Shown in pieces: positions 17,856 to 25,083 of a DNA stretch of 34,127 nucleotides (within the stretch, counting starts at the first letter, position 1; each line of letters starts with the position of its first letter). The notes below the pieces were generated by a model. It searched no databases and was not told where the DNA came from. It saw nothing but the letters and a program-made list of their open reading frames with translations. Origin of the DNA: JBHHZI01 sp046757965 (lineage in GTDB: Bacteria > Acidobacteriota > Polarisedimenticolia > SMYD01); assembly GCA_046757965.1 (NCBI GenBank), contig JBHHZI010000012.1, forward strand, positions 1 through 34,127, in the 5' to 3' direction. Made by a program: the position numbers and the translations under genes.

Positions 17856-18254
17856 TCAGTCGCGCCGCGCGCGTCTCGCCTTGCGACGCACATCGCGCAC
17901 ATCTCGCCGGGTGGCCCGGTGATCCCGCCGGACCTCGCGACGGGCGCGTGCATCATCGGCTTTTTCCCGATGGAGTTCCCGCACCTCGCGGCGCGTGTCG
18001 CGGCTGGCCGGTCCGGTGTCGTGGACGGCGCGGCGGACGTCACGACGCTGCTGCCGGGTCTCCCGCTGCTCGCGGCGGACATTGGTGCGGTCATGCCGGG
18101 TCTCGGCGCGATCGCGCCGGACGTCCCGGGCTTCTCGCCGGATCTCCTGCTTCTCCTTCGGCGTCACCTCACCGGCAATGGTCAGGGCGACGGGAGTCGC
18201 GAGAAGCAGCGCAGAGGCGAGTCCGAGGCGGACCAGAATGGGTGTGTTCTTCAT
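17856..18254 (-). CDS. Small exported Arg/Asp-rich charged helical protein
   Basis: The 132-residue product belongs to no family I recognise. It begins with a clear signal peptide (KNTPILVRLGLASALLLA..., cleavage probably near residue 26-28). The mature part is about 105 residues, and roughly one third are arginine, mixed with Asp, Glu and Gln. Short motifs such as RRDVRR, RRE and RET recur with 3-4 residue spacing, predicting one long charged helix or coiled coil, with a possible hinge at the only Gly/Pro pair (TGPAS). ATG 18254 is chosen because AAAGGAA lies just upstream; the frame remains open to 18395 without coding character. A strong hairpin follows the stop. A periplasmic polyanion-binding role is conceivable but not shown. 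Confidence 0.72.
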   Translation of the reverse strand: MKNTPILVRLGLASALLLATPVALTIAGEVTPKEKQEIRREARDVRRDRAETRHDRTNVRREQRETRQQRRDVRRAVHDTGPASRDTRREVRELHREKADDARARREVRRDHRATRRDVRDVRRKARRARRD

Positions 18255-18451
18255 GGTCGTTCCTTTCATTCTCCCCCGGGTCACTTTCGACTTCTTGGAC
18301 CGGACCGGATCTGTGATGGTTGAATCTCTCCACGGTCCGACCGGGGCCGTCCGCCGCAAGGGTCCGTGCGCAGGGCGATGGCAGCCAGTAACCATTTCGA
18401 AACCGGGCGCGAGATCGCAGACTGTCGGACGTGTGGGGGCAACCTTGCGGT

Positions 18452-19084
18452 TCAGTCGGTGCCGCTCACCAGCTTCGCCTCGATGTTGATGACGACATCG
18501 ACGTCCTTGCCCAGAATGGCCCCTCCGCCCTCGACGATGCCGTTCCAGGAGATGCCGAAATCCATCCGGTTCAGCGTCGTCTTCACCTCGAAGGCGGCCT
18601 GCTCCACGTTGAACAGCTTGCCGAAGCCCAGGATCGAGACGTCCAGGGTGACCGGCCGGGTGGTGCCGTGCAGGCCCAGGTCGCCCACCACGGTCAGCCG
18701 GTTCTCGCCCGCCTCCCGGACGGAGGTGGACCGGAAGGTCATCTTCGGGTGATGCGCCACGTCAAAGAACTCGTCGCTCCGGAGGTGACGGTCCCTCTCC
18801 TCGTTGTCGGTGTTGATGCTGGCCACGTCCACGTCGAAGGTCACCGAGCCGGAGGTCGGGTCATCCGGGTCGATGACGACGGTGCCGGAGAAGTCGGTGA
18901 ACCGTCCCGGGACCTTGCTGAACAGGTGGCGGATGCTGAAGGTGACGGACGAATGCCCTGGATCGATCTCGTAGGTCTTCGGCCCGGCCTTCGCCGGCGT
19001 GGGGCCGGTGAGGGCGAGGCTGCCCAGGACGATCAGAACGGCGGCCTGGGTCGCGCCGCCGCGGAATGGTTGCTGGACCCGCAT
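18452..19084 (-). CDS. YceI family periplasmic lipocalin-like protein
   Basis: The 210-residue product has a signal peptide (cleavage near TPAKAGP) followed by a full YceI domain. It starts with the family hallmark YEIDPGHSSVTFSIRHLFSKVPGRF, continues with FSGTVVIDPDDPTSGSVTFDVDVASINT and HLRSDEFFDVAHHPKMTFRST, and ends near the expected beta-barrel closing strands. Family members bind isoprenoid chains such as polyprenols or ubiquinone precursors in the periplasm; the ligand here is inferred only from family. GAGGAGACC directly upstream of ATG 19084 is a strong ribosome site. The 134-base gap to the upstream deacetylase gene contains TATCCT on the minus strand, near 19171-19177, so the gene may have its own promoter. 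Confidence 0.93.
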   Translation of the reverse strand: MRVQQPFRGGATQAAVLIVLGSLALTGPTPAKAGPKTYEIDPGHSSVTFSIRHLFSKVPGRFTDFSGTVVIDPDDPTSGSVTFDVDVASINTDNEERDRHLRSDEFFDVAHHPKMTFRSTSVREAGENRLTVVGDLGLHGTTRPVTLDVSILGFGKLFNVEQAAFEVKTTLNRMDFGISWNGIVEGGGAILGKDVDVVINIEAKLVSGTD

Positions 19085-19218
19085 GTCGGTCTCCTCTGCA
19101 AGATGAATCGTGAAGCCCGGGTCGATGTCCGGGACGTCGGCTCGGTGACGCTACCTGGCGCGAGTTCTGAAAGGATACCGCTTCCATCGAGACGTTCCCG
19201 CGCGATCCGGAAGGCCGC

Positions 19219-20589
19219 TCACATCGAGGCATCCTGCAGGATGCGCCAGCCGTCCGGGGTGGGCGCCAGGACGATGAGGGTCAGTCCGGACGCGTCTCCC
19301 TGGCTCTCCCGGGCCAGATGCCAGCGGGCGGCAACGGAAGCTCCCTGCACCCGGCCCGGCGTTGCATCTCCCATCATCGTCACCTCCGTGCCGCGCGCCA
19401 GCCGGATCTCGATCACCTCCAGCGTGAGACGACCCATGGCCTCGCGATCGGGATAGCGGCGGCGGTACCGCGCAAGGACCGCGTCCTTGCCGCTGGTCAC
19501 TCCCGAGGGCGACAGGAACCGGGCATCGTCGGCATACACGGAACAGAACGCGTCGAGGTCGCCGCGGTTCCAGGCGTCGGACTGGGTGGCCAGCAGGGCA
19601 CGGATCTGCTCCGTCGCCCCCGCCTGGCGCTGCACCGCCCGCATCCGGTCCCACAGCCCGGGGCCGTGGGTGCCCACATAACGAGGCAGGGCATCGAAGA
19701 TCGGATCGGAGAGCAACTCGTCGGGGCCGACGAAGCGGTGTCCCGTCTGCTCCAGCCAGGTGAAGAGGGGATCCCAGCCCACCGTGCCGATCTGCGTGGC
19801 GTGCAGGAGCAGGATCTGCGGGAGCACCCGGCCGGCCAGCCGGTCGCCCATGCGTTCGTGGTGGCGAACCGCCAGGCGCAGCGCCTCGCCGTATTCCTCC
19901 TCGATCTGCTGTCGTGTCACGGCATCGCCTGCCGCGACGGCGTGGACCCAGGGTTCCTCGAAGGACCAGTCCTGATCATCGATGGTGACCGGCAAGATGC
20001 GCTGACCCGAGCCGGCCAGGTAGTCACGCATGGCGTCGAGCTTCTGAGGCGTGTCGCCCTCGCGCAGCATCGGAAAGCGGAAGAAGCGCACGGCGTGCTG
20101 CCTCGGCGCCAGGTAGGAGGCCAGCCCCTTCCGGCCGGCCTCCACGTCGGTGATGTAGGCGGTTGCCGGGGTGCGCGTGTAGTCGAGGTGGTGGTCCGAA
20201 TGGTTCCCCAGCTCGTGCCCGGCTGCCAGCCAGAGGTCGAGCAGTTCCCGGTCGGCATCGGTGCGCACCTGGCTCCAGATCACCATGCCGATGGCCGGGA
20301 TGTGATGTTCGGCCAGGACCGCCAGCAGGTCCTGAGTGATGCGCCGGCGCAGCGCCGGTTCGGGATGCAGGCGAGCCGACAGCGGCAGGTCATCGATGCT
20401 GATCAGAATCGGCCGGAGGTCATGGGAGGGAGCGGCCGTCGGCGGCGCGCCGGCGGATGCGACCGAAGAGACAGTCAGCGCGCCGGCGACGGCCAGGAGC
20501 AGCCTTGCCGGGAGCCGGCGCACCCGATGCGCACGGACGCTCGAGAAGAATCGTCGCCGCACCACCGCGTCGCTGCCGGGCCGGACCAT
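19219..20589 (-). CDS. Exported polysaccharide deacetylase-like protein with C-terminal NTF2-like domain
   Basis: The 456-residue product has an Arg-rich N-terminus and an export segment (ARLLLAVAGALTVSSVASA). The NodB-type domain spans about residues 55-300, with metal and catalytic Asp66/Asp67 (ISIDDLP), zinc ligands His130 and His134 in an HSxxH motif (NHSDHH), RFFRFP, and a closing LLLHA. Such enzymes remove acyl groups from carbohydrate polymers, or act on C-N bonds in smaller molecules. Residues 320-455 form a second, SnoaL/DUF4440-type NTF2-like domain (SDAWNRGDLDAFCSVYADDARFLSPSG). ATG 20589 is preferred because GAGAGG lies 9 bases upstream; ATG 20661 in the same frame lacks a ribosome site. 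It diverges from the HTH gene across a palindromic regulatory region. Confidence 0.85.
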   Translation of the reverse strand: MVRPGSDAVVRRRFFSSVRAHRVRRLPARLLLAVAGALTVSSVASAGAPPTAAPSHDLRPILISIDDLPLSARLHPEPALRRRITQDLLAVLAEHHIPAIGMVIWSQVRTDADRELLDLWLAAGHELGNHSDHHLDYTRTPATAYITDVEAGRKGLASYLAPRQHAVRFFRFPMLREGDTPQKLDAMRDYLAGSGQRILPVTIDDQDWSFEEPWVHAVAAGDAVTRQQIEEEYGEALRLAVRHHERMGDRLAGRVLPQILLLHATQIGTVGWDPLFTWLEQTGHRFVGPDELLSDPIFDALPRYVGTHGPGLWDRMRAVQRQAGATEQIRALLATQSDAWNRGDLDAFCSVYADDARFLSPSGVTSGKDAVLARYRRRYPDREAMGRLTLEVIEIRLARGTEVTMMGDATPGRVQGASVAARWHLARESQGDASGLTLIVLAPTPDGWRILQDASM

Positions 20590-20706
20590 GGACCCCATCC
20601 TCTCAGGAAACAGAGCCTGCGGCAATGCCCGGAACGGTCGCATGCCACCCATGGACACCATCTGTGAGGGTTCCCGGCCAGGCGAGCGCGGCTCCTCTCG
20701 GGCGCC

Positions 20707-20726
20707 ATGTCAAGTACGCTTGACAT
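20707..20726. promoter_or_regulatory. Palindromic operator overlapping the HTH gene promoter
   Basis: Two perfect 8-base arms (ATGTCAAG and CTTGACAT) flank a 4-base centre. The right arm contains the whole -35 box of the downstream promoter, so a bound dimer should block RNA polymerase. A third copy of the right-hand half-site, CTTGACAT, lies at 20765-20772 and runs into the start codon of the HTH gene. The obvious candidate binder is the HTH protein itself. The palindrome lies between two divergent genes, so it could also affect the deacetylase gene. Confidence 0.7.
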
Positions 20727-20748
20727 CTGCAAGGTTCTCGCGTAGAGT
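20720..20748 (+). promoter_or_regulatory. Sigma-70 promoter of the HTH/membrane-protein operon
   Basis: A perfect -35 box TTGACA (20720-20725) and a -10 box TAGAGT (20743-20748) are separated by exactly 17 bases. This is the best consensus promoter in the window. Transcription would start near 20755, leaving a leader of about 16 bases before ATG 20771. Confidence 0.75.
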
Positions 20749-20770
20749 CTCTGTGGAAAGCAAACTTGAC

Positions 20771-20983
20771 ATGTCTCCCGTCGTTCGCAATCGTGTCAGA
20801 GAGTTCCGGACCGAACGTGGCTGGACCCAGCGACAACTGGCCGACGCGGTCGGGGTTTCGCGCCAGAGCATCAACTCCATCGAGTGCAACCGCTACGTGC
20901 CGAGTTTGCCCCTGGCACTCGCCTTCGCCCAGGTCTTCGGGCACCCGGCCGACGACATCTTCACCCTGGAGTTCGAAACATGA
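20771..20983 (+). CDS. XRE-type helix-turn-helix transcriptional regulator
   Basis: The 70-residue protein is a minimal DNA-binding domain. Residues 16-62 (WTQRQLADAVGVSRQSINSIECNRYVPSLPLALAFAQVFGHPADDIF) form the five-helix XRE fold, close to YozG-like regulators. No effector domain is present. ATG 20771 is the correct start: the family N-terminus begins only a few residues before the fold, and the open upstream frame has no coding character. GGAAAG at 20755-20760 may serve as ribosome site. The start codon overlaps a CTTGACAT half-site identical to an arm of the promoter palindrome, which suggests autorepression. The stop overlaps the next start (ATGA), coupling it to a small membrane protein gene. 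Confidence 0.9.
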   Translation: MSPVVRNRVREFRTERGWTQRQLADAVGVSRQSINSIECNRYVPSLPLALAFAQVFGHPADDIFTLEFET

Positions 20984-21201
20984 AACTGCCGCTGCTCGGG
21001 ATCGCCATCGACGAGCGGTTCCTCACCCACCGCCGCCGTGCCAGCAGCACGGCCGGCATTGCCACCGGCGTCCTGGCAGTCCTGATCTTCGCCTGGCGCT
21101 TCTATGTCGACGGCCGCTGGAGCTGGGATCTGTTCGCGGTCGCCATCACCTTCGTCATCAGCAAGTGGGCTCTCATGGCCTGGTATCGCTGGACTGACTG
21201 A
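20980..21201 (+). CDS. Small two-helix membrane protein, HTH operon
   Basis: The 73-residue product starts at an ATG that overlaps the HTH stop codon, with GGAG 8 bases upstream. It has a basic patch (THRRRASS) before a first membrane helix at about residues 23-43. A second helix at about 50-70 (LFAVAITFVISKWALMAW) follows a short turn. No family with known function is recognised. Small integral membrane proteins coupled to a minimal XRE regulator are a common bacterial arrangement, in which the membrane protein may modulate the regulator or be its main target. That role is inference. Confidence 0.8.
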   Translation: MKLPLLGIAIDERFLTHRRRASSTAGIATGVLAVLIFAWRFYVDGRWSWDLFAVAITFVISKWALMAWYRWTD

Positions 21202-21219
21202 AACATTCAGGAGCACACC

Positions 21220-21450
21220 ATGCACTCTCCACGTTTCCAGCGACCGCTCAACAAGCTGACCCGCATCGGCCTCTGGTTCCTGATCGTCGCCAGTGTCATG
21301 AACTACCTGGTCGCTCGCCGCCTGGTGCCGCACAACGACGTCACCGATCTCATGCAGGGCCTGCTCTACGGCGTTTGCTTTGCGGCGAGCGTGGCGGGAG
21401 TCCGGGGCGGCTCGCGCGGTTGTCGTCCCGGGCCGTCCGAGGCGGAGTGA
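21220..21450 (+). CDS. Second small membrane protein, HTH operon
   Basis: The 76-residue product begins 18 bases after the previous stop, behind an AGGAG ribosome site 8 bases upstream of ATG 21220. Two hydrophobic segments are visible: residues 17-34 (GLWFLIVASVMNYLVARR) and 45-62 (GLLYGVCFAASVAGVRGG). A hydrophilic, Arg/Ser-rich tail follows. No known family is recognised. The tight spacing makes it the third gene of the HTH operon. It ends 22 bases before the convergent nucleotidyltransferase gene. Confidence 0.75.
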   Translation: MHSPRFQRPLNKLTRIGLWFLIVASVMNYLVARRLVPHNDVTDLMQGLLYGVCFAASVAGVRGGSRGCRPGPSEAE

Positions 21451-21472
21451 GGAGCAAGGCCGCGTGCGTCGT

Positions 21473-22564
21473 TCAGCGGCGGGCCTCGCCGGGGGCCCGG
21501 CGCGCCAGACCGAGACGGCGGCCGAGGCGCAACATCAGGTGGGAGGCGATGTAGACGGTGGCGGAGCTCCAGCGGTCCAGCAGCGCCATGCTGACGGCGT
21601 GTCGCGTGAGGCCGGATCTCAGCGGGCGGTGGGCGAGGGTCGGGTCGGACGTCGACAGCATCCACAGGAGCAGGCGCCGGCCGGGCGAGAGGCGCAAGCG
21701 GCGGGCGGCCTCCGGCACGGCGGCCGGGTCGATCCGGTCGACATAGCGCAGGGCGTAGGCGACGCCGTTGCGCACCCGCCAGCGGCGCGCGCGCGCCTCG
21801 ATGGCCGGCCAGTCGAGGGACGCGGTGGCGAGGAGTCGCCGGATGTCTTCCACCCAGTGCAGCGAGGGGTCATCGAAGTGGTGGGCGAGGTGGACCGCCA
21901 GGTGCAGGAAGAGGTCGTCATTGCCGAGTCGCCGATAGGTGTGCCCGTCGAGTTCGAACGGGACGGCGCGGCGTCGGAGGTCGTCGGGAGGCACGCGGCT
22001 GCGCTCGGACGATTCGATGTTCCAGTGAAACTCGATGTGACAGGACGGCATGCGCGGCGTGGTGACGAGCTGGTGATACCAGATGTCGCCGTAGAACGAT
22101 TCCTGTTCCACCGTGGGCATGATGTAGCCCTGCTCTCCCAGGACGGCCGCCACGCGCGACCAGTCGTCCTTGCGGATGAGCAGATCCAGGTCGGACATGG
22201 GCCGGCAACCCGGGTCGCGGTAGAGGAAGCCGAGCAGGCTGGCGCCCTTCAGGACCAGGAAGTCGACCCCGTGGCCGGACAGGAGGCGGGACACCTCGTG
22301 CAGGGCGGCCACCAGCACCAGGTTGTCGGCGAGTGTCTTGCGGTGGACGGTGTTCAGCGCCTCGATGACTCCCGGTGGCCACCGGGACGAGGCCGTGTCT
22401 TGCGCGGCTTCACGCAGCAGCCCGGCGAGCCGGTGTCGTCTCGCCAGGTCGAGCCAGCATGGCCCATCCAGTCCTTCCAGGGCATCCGGCGGCACGGGCT
22501 CATGCCTCAGGAGCGCCAGCAGCAGTGCCTCGTTCGAAGACGGCGATCGAGACGGGGAGGTCAT
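21473..22564 (-). CDS. Nucleotidyltransferase family protein (PF14907-like)
   Basis: The 363-residue product matches the uncharacterised nucleotidyltransferase family NTP_transf_5. Its core shows FLVLKGASLLGFLYRDPGCRPMSDLDLLIRK: the Lys-Gly, the Arg and the Asp-x-Asp pair are the family signature of a DNA polymerase beta-like fold. The surrounding helices (HWVEDIRRLLA, LHLAVHLAHHF) are also typical. Family members often lie near glycan or peptide natural-product genes, but their reaction is mostly unknown. ATG 22564 follows a GAGGAG sequence at a rather long distance of about 13 bases. It is divergent from a GT2 glycosyltransferase gene, which supports a glycan context. A toxin function is possible but unsupported. 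Confidence 0.82.
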   Translation of the reverse strand: MTSPSRSPSSNEALLLALLRHEPVPPDALEGLDGPCWLDLARRHRLAGLLREAAQDTASSRWPPGVIEALNTVHRKTLADNLVLVAALHEVSRLLSGHGVDFLVLKGASLLGFLYRDPGCRPMSDLDLLIRKDDWSRVAAVLGEQGYIMPTVEQESFYGDIWYHQLVTTPRMPSCHIEFHWNIESSERSRVPPDDLRRRAVPFELDGHTYRRLGNDDLFLHLAVHLAHHFDDPSLHWVEDIRRLLATASLDWPAIEARARRWRVRNGVAYALRYVDRIDPAAVPEAARRLRLSPGRRLLLWMLSTSDPTLAHRPLRSGLTRHAVSMALLDRWSSATVYIASHLMLRLGRRLGLARRAPGEARR

Positions 22565-22640
22565 CGTCGGTGAGCACTCCTCTGTGAATGGCGTATGCTA
22601 ACACGCTCGAGGACCATGGCATGGTGCCCGGAGCTGCCTG

Positions 22641-23537
22641 GTGAGCACACTCAGCATCGTGATCGTGACGATGAATCGGCGCGATGAACTGCTCCGACTC
22701 CTGTCGGATCTGTGCGATACGACCGCCGCGCGGCGCGCGGAGATTCTCGTGGTGGACAACGGGTCCGGCGACGGAACCGCCGGCGCCGTGCGGCAGGGGT
22801 TCGCGAACGTGCGGCTGATCCGGAACGAGACGAACGAGGGGGCTCCGGGCGCCCGCAACGAGGCCGCGCGGTGTGCCGGCGGCGAGCTCATCGTCTTCCT
22901 CGACGATGACACCCGTGTGGAGGACCCGACGTTCTGCGACAAGATCGTGCAGGCCTTCGAGGAGGAGCCGGACGCTGCGGTGATCGCCTTCCGCATCCTC
23001 GAGCCGGCAACGCGGCAACCCCGTTCCTTCGAGATCCCGGCGCGCCGCAAGGAACTGGATGGAACCCGCTTTGCGACCAGCTATTTCATCGCCGCGGGGT
23101 GCGCGGTGCGGCGGGCGGCCTACGAGGAGCTGGGGGGCATGGATGCCGACCTGATCTACGGCTTCGAGGAGCTGGATCTCGGCTACCGCGCCGTGGCGGC
23201 GGGGCACGACATCATCTACCGCCCCGAGATCGAACTGCTGCACGGCCTCTCCTCCACCGGGCGTCCGGGAGGACGGGCCCTCTTCTTCTTCCTGCGCAAC
23301 AAGATCTGGATCAGCGTGCGGTACCTGCCCTGGCCGATGGTGCTGACGCAGATCGGAGTCTGGGGGGGGTATTTCTTCTGGGAGTCGTTGCGGGCCGGCC
23401 GTCCCGATCTGTACGTGCGGGCGCTGTGGGCCGGCATCACCGGGGCCATCCCGCGGCTGGCGCGGCGGCGGACGGATCGGCTCTCCGCGACCGCCATCGC
23501 GCGTCTGAAGAAGCTCGACGGCCGGCTCTACACCTGA
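22641..23537 (+). CDS. Family 2 glycosyltransferase
   Basis: The 298-residue product has a canonical GT-A fold N-terminus: SIVIVTMNRRDELLRLL, ILVVDNGSGDGT, NEGAPGARNEA and the metal-binding FLDDDTR. The middle region has an acceptor-side EELDLGYRA motif followed by a conserved HG. The C-terminus is basic with one or two hydrophobic stretches (about 225-262), suggesting membrane association. It most resembles rhamnosyltransferase-like GT2 enzymes of cell-surface glycan synthesis; donor and acceptor are unknown. GTG 22641 has CCGGAG about 8 bases upstream. It is divergent from the nucleotidyltransferase gene with a 76-base gap that contains a TATGCT -10-like hexamer at 22594-22599. Confidence 0.9.
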   Translation: MSTLSIVIVTMNRRDELLRLLSDLCDTTAARRAEILVVDNGSGDGTAGAVRQGFANVRLIRNETNEGAPGARNEAARCAGGELIVFLDDDTRVEDPTFCDKIVQAFEEEPDAAVIAFRILEPATRQPRSFEIPARRKELDGTRFATSYFIAAGCAVRRAAYEELGGMDADLIYGFEELDLGYRAVAAGHDIIYRPEIELLHGLSSTGRPGGRALFFFLRNKIWISVRYLPWPMVLTQIGVWGGYFFWESLRAGRPDLYVRALWAGITGAIPRLARRRTDRLSATAIARLKKLDGRLYT

Positions 23538-23695
23538 GAAGCTCCGCTTCGCCCCGGCGGGACGGTGCACGTCCCATGCCGGGGATGAAGGAGACTCATC
23601 GGTGCACTTCCCGGGGGTGAAGAGCAGGCATCCATGCACCACCGGGGGGCCGGATCTCGTGCCCGGCCCGGAGATCGTGTTACGCTCGGTGTCTC

Positions 23696-25048
23696 ATGCG
23701 TCGGTCGGCTGTCATCCTCTTTGGTTCGGCTGTCCTGGCAACCGGCATCCTCCCGCCGGCGCCGGCCGCGGAGCCCGGCGGTGAGGTCGGCGCGGCGGCC
23801 ACCCTGCTCTCCGGCGCCCATGTCCTCTCCGTGACCGGCGACGGGTGGCGCGACGGTGTGGATGTTCTGGTGGTCGCGGACCACATCGCCCGGATTGGCC
23901 CGGCCGGCAGCCTTCAGACGCCGGCCGATGTGCGCCGGGTCGATCTGACCGGGATGTACCTGCTTCCCGGTCTCATCGATCTCCACACGCACCTGTTGCT
24001 GCATCCGTACGACGAGGCGCCCTGGAACGAACAGGTCCTCACCGAGTCACTCGGGTTGCGCACCCTGCGGGCCGGGGTGGCGGCTCGTGCGACGTTGCGG
24101 GCCGGCTTCACGACGGTGCGGGAACTGGGCACCGAGGGGGCGGGGTTTGCCGATGTGGGCCTGCGCGACGCCATCGAGCAGGGGATCATCATCGGGCCGA
24201 GAGTTCTGGCGTCCACCCGGGCCATTGTTGCCGGGTCGTCTTACGGGCCGTCCGGCTTCGACCCCCGCTGGGTCCTGCCCATGGGTGCTCAGCCGGCCAA
24301 CGGCGTGGCGGCGGTGCGCGGAGCGGTGCGCGAGCAGGTGGCTGCCGGGGCCGACTGGATCAAGTTCTACGCCGACTACCGGCGTCGCCCCGGGGCGCCC
24401 TCCACACCGACCTTCTCGATGGCGGAGGTGGAGGCGCTCGTCGACGAGGCGCACGCTGCCGGGTTGCCGGTGGCTGCCCACGCCAGCACCGACGAGGGGA
24501 TCCGCCGCGCCGTGATGGCCGGCGTGCAGACCATCGAGCATGGCTCGCAGGCATCCGCAGGTGTGCTGGCCCTGATGCGCCGGCACGACGTCGTCTACTG
24601 CCCGACCCTGGCCGCTGCCGAGGCGATGGCCCGCTATGGCGGCTGGAGTCCCGGGGAGCCCGAGCCGGCCCGCATCACGGAGGCGCGGGGGGCGTTTCGG
24701 CGGGCGCTCGCGGCCCGCGTGACCATCGCCTGCGGCAGCGACGCCGGTGTGTTCTCGCATGGCGACAACGCGAGGGAGATCGAGCTGATGGCGGCATGGG
24801 GCCTGGCGCCGGTGGAGGCTCTCCGGGCGGCAACCACCACCGCGGCCGCGGTCATCGGCCGGTCGGCGGACCTGGGGCGTGTCCAGGCGGGTTATGTGGC
24901 CGACCTGATCGCGGTGAGTACCGACCCGCTGGCTGACCCCTCGGCCCTGCGTCACCCGCGCCTGGTCATGGCCCGGGGGGACGTGGTGGTCGCGCCGCCG
25001 GCCGGCGCGGCGGCCTCGGGCCGGGCCGGGCGTGTGCCCCAGCCCTGA
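23696..25048 (+). CDS. Exported amidohydrolase (imidazolonepropionase-like)
   Basis: The 450-residue product has a signal peptide (cleavage near APAAEP). It then carries the full metal-dependent amidohydrolase set: His97 and His99 (DLHTH), Lys223 (WIKFYA), His262 (AAHAS), His282 (IEHGS) and Asp349 (GSDAG). The composite N- and C-terminal beta domain (VLSVTGDGWRDGVDVLVV and VQAGYVADLIAVSTDPL) matches the imidazolonepropionase/Xaa-Pro dipeptidase-like subgroup, whose exported members often hydrolyse cyclic amides or dipeptides. The substrate is not predictable. ATG 23696 has no ribosome site; TACGCT lies 9 bases upstream as a possible -10 element, which would make the mRNA leaderless or nearly so. 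The stop lies inside a hairpin shared with the convergent barrel-protein gene. Confidence 0.9.
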   Translation: MRRSAVILFGSAVLATGILPPAPAAEPGGEVGAAATLLSGAHVLSVTGDGWRDGVDVLVVADHIARIGPAGSLQTPADVRRVDLTGMYLLPGLIDLHTHLLLHPYDEAPWNEQVLTESLGLRTLRAGVAARATLRAGFTTVRELGTEGAGFADVGLRDAIEQGIIIGPRVLASTRAIVAGSSYGPSGFDPRWVLPMGAQPANGVAAVRGAVREQVAAGADWIKFYADYRRRPGAPSTPTFSMAEVEALVDEAHAAGLPVAAHASTDEGIRRAVMAGVQTIEHGSQASAGVLALMRRHDVVYCPTLAAAEAMARYGGWSPGEPEPARITEARGAFRRALAARVTIACGSDAGVFSHGDNAREIELMAAWGLAPVEALRAATTTAAAVIGRSADLGRVQAGYVADLIAVSTDPLADPSALRHPRLVMARGDVVVAPPAGAAASGRAGRVPQP

Positions 25049-25083
25049 GGCGTCGGCCTCGGAAGCCGAGAGGGCGGCCTCAG
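25045..25083. terminator. Bidirectional hairpin between convergent genes
   Basis: Outer arms CTGAGG (25045-25050) and CCTCAG (25078-25083) enclose an inner stem CTCGG-AAG-CCGAG. The left arm contains the TGA of the amidohydrolase gene, and the right arm contains the TGA, on the minus strand, of the barrel-protein gene. Neither side has a clear U-tract. The entire intergenic region (31 bases) is therefore one shared terminator-like structure. Confidence 0.55.

Noticed and set aside
16881..18323. A 480-codon open frame on the plus strand
   Set aside because: It crosses the GT fusion, the phosphatase remnant and the Arg-rich gene on the opposite strand, and has no domain or start signal.
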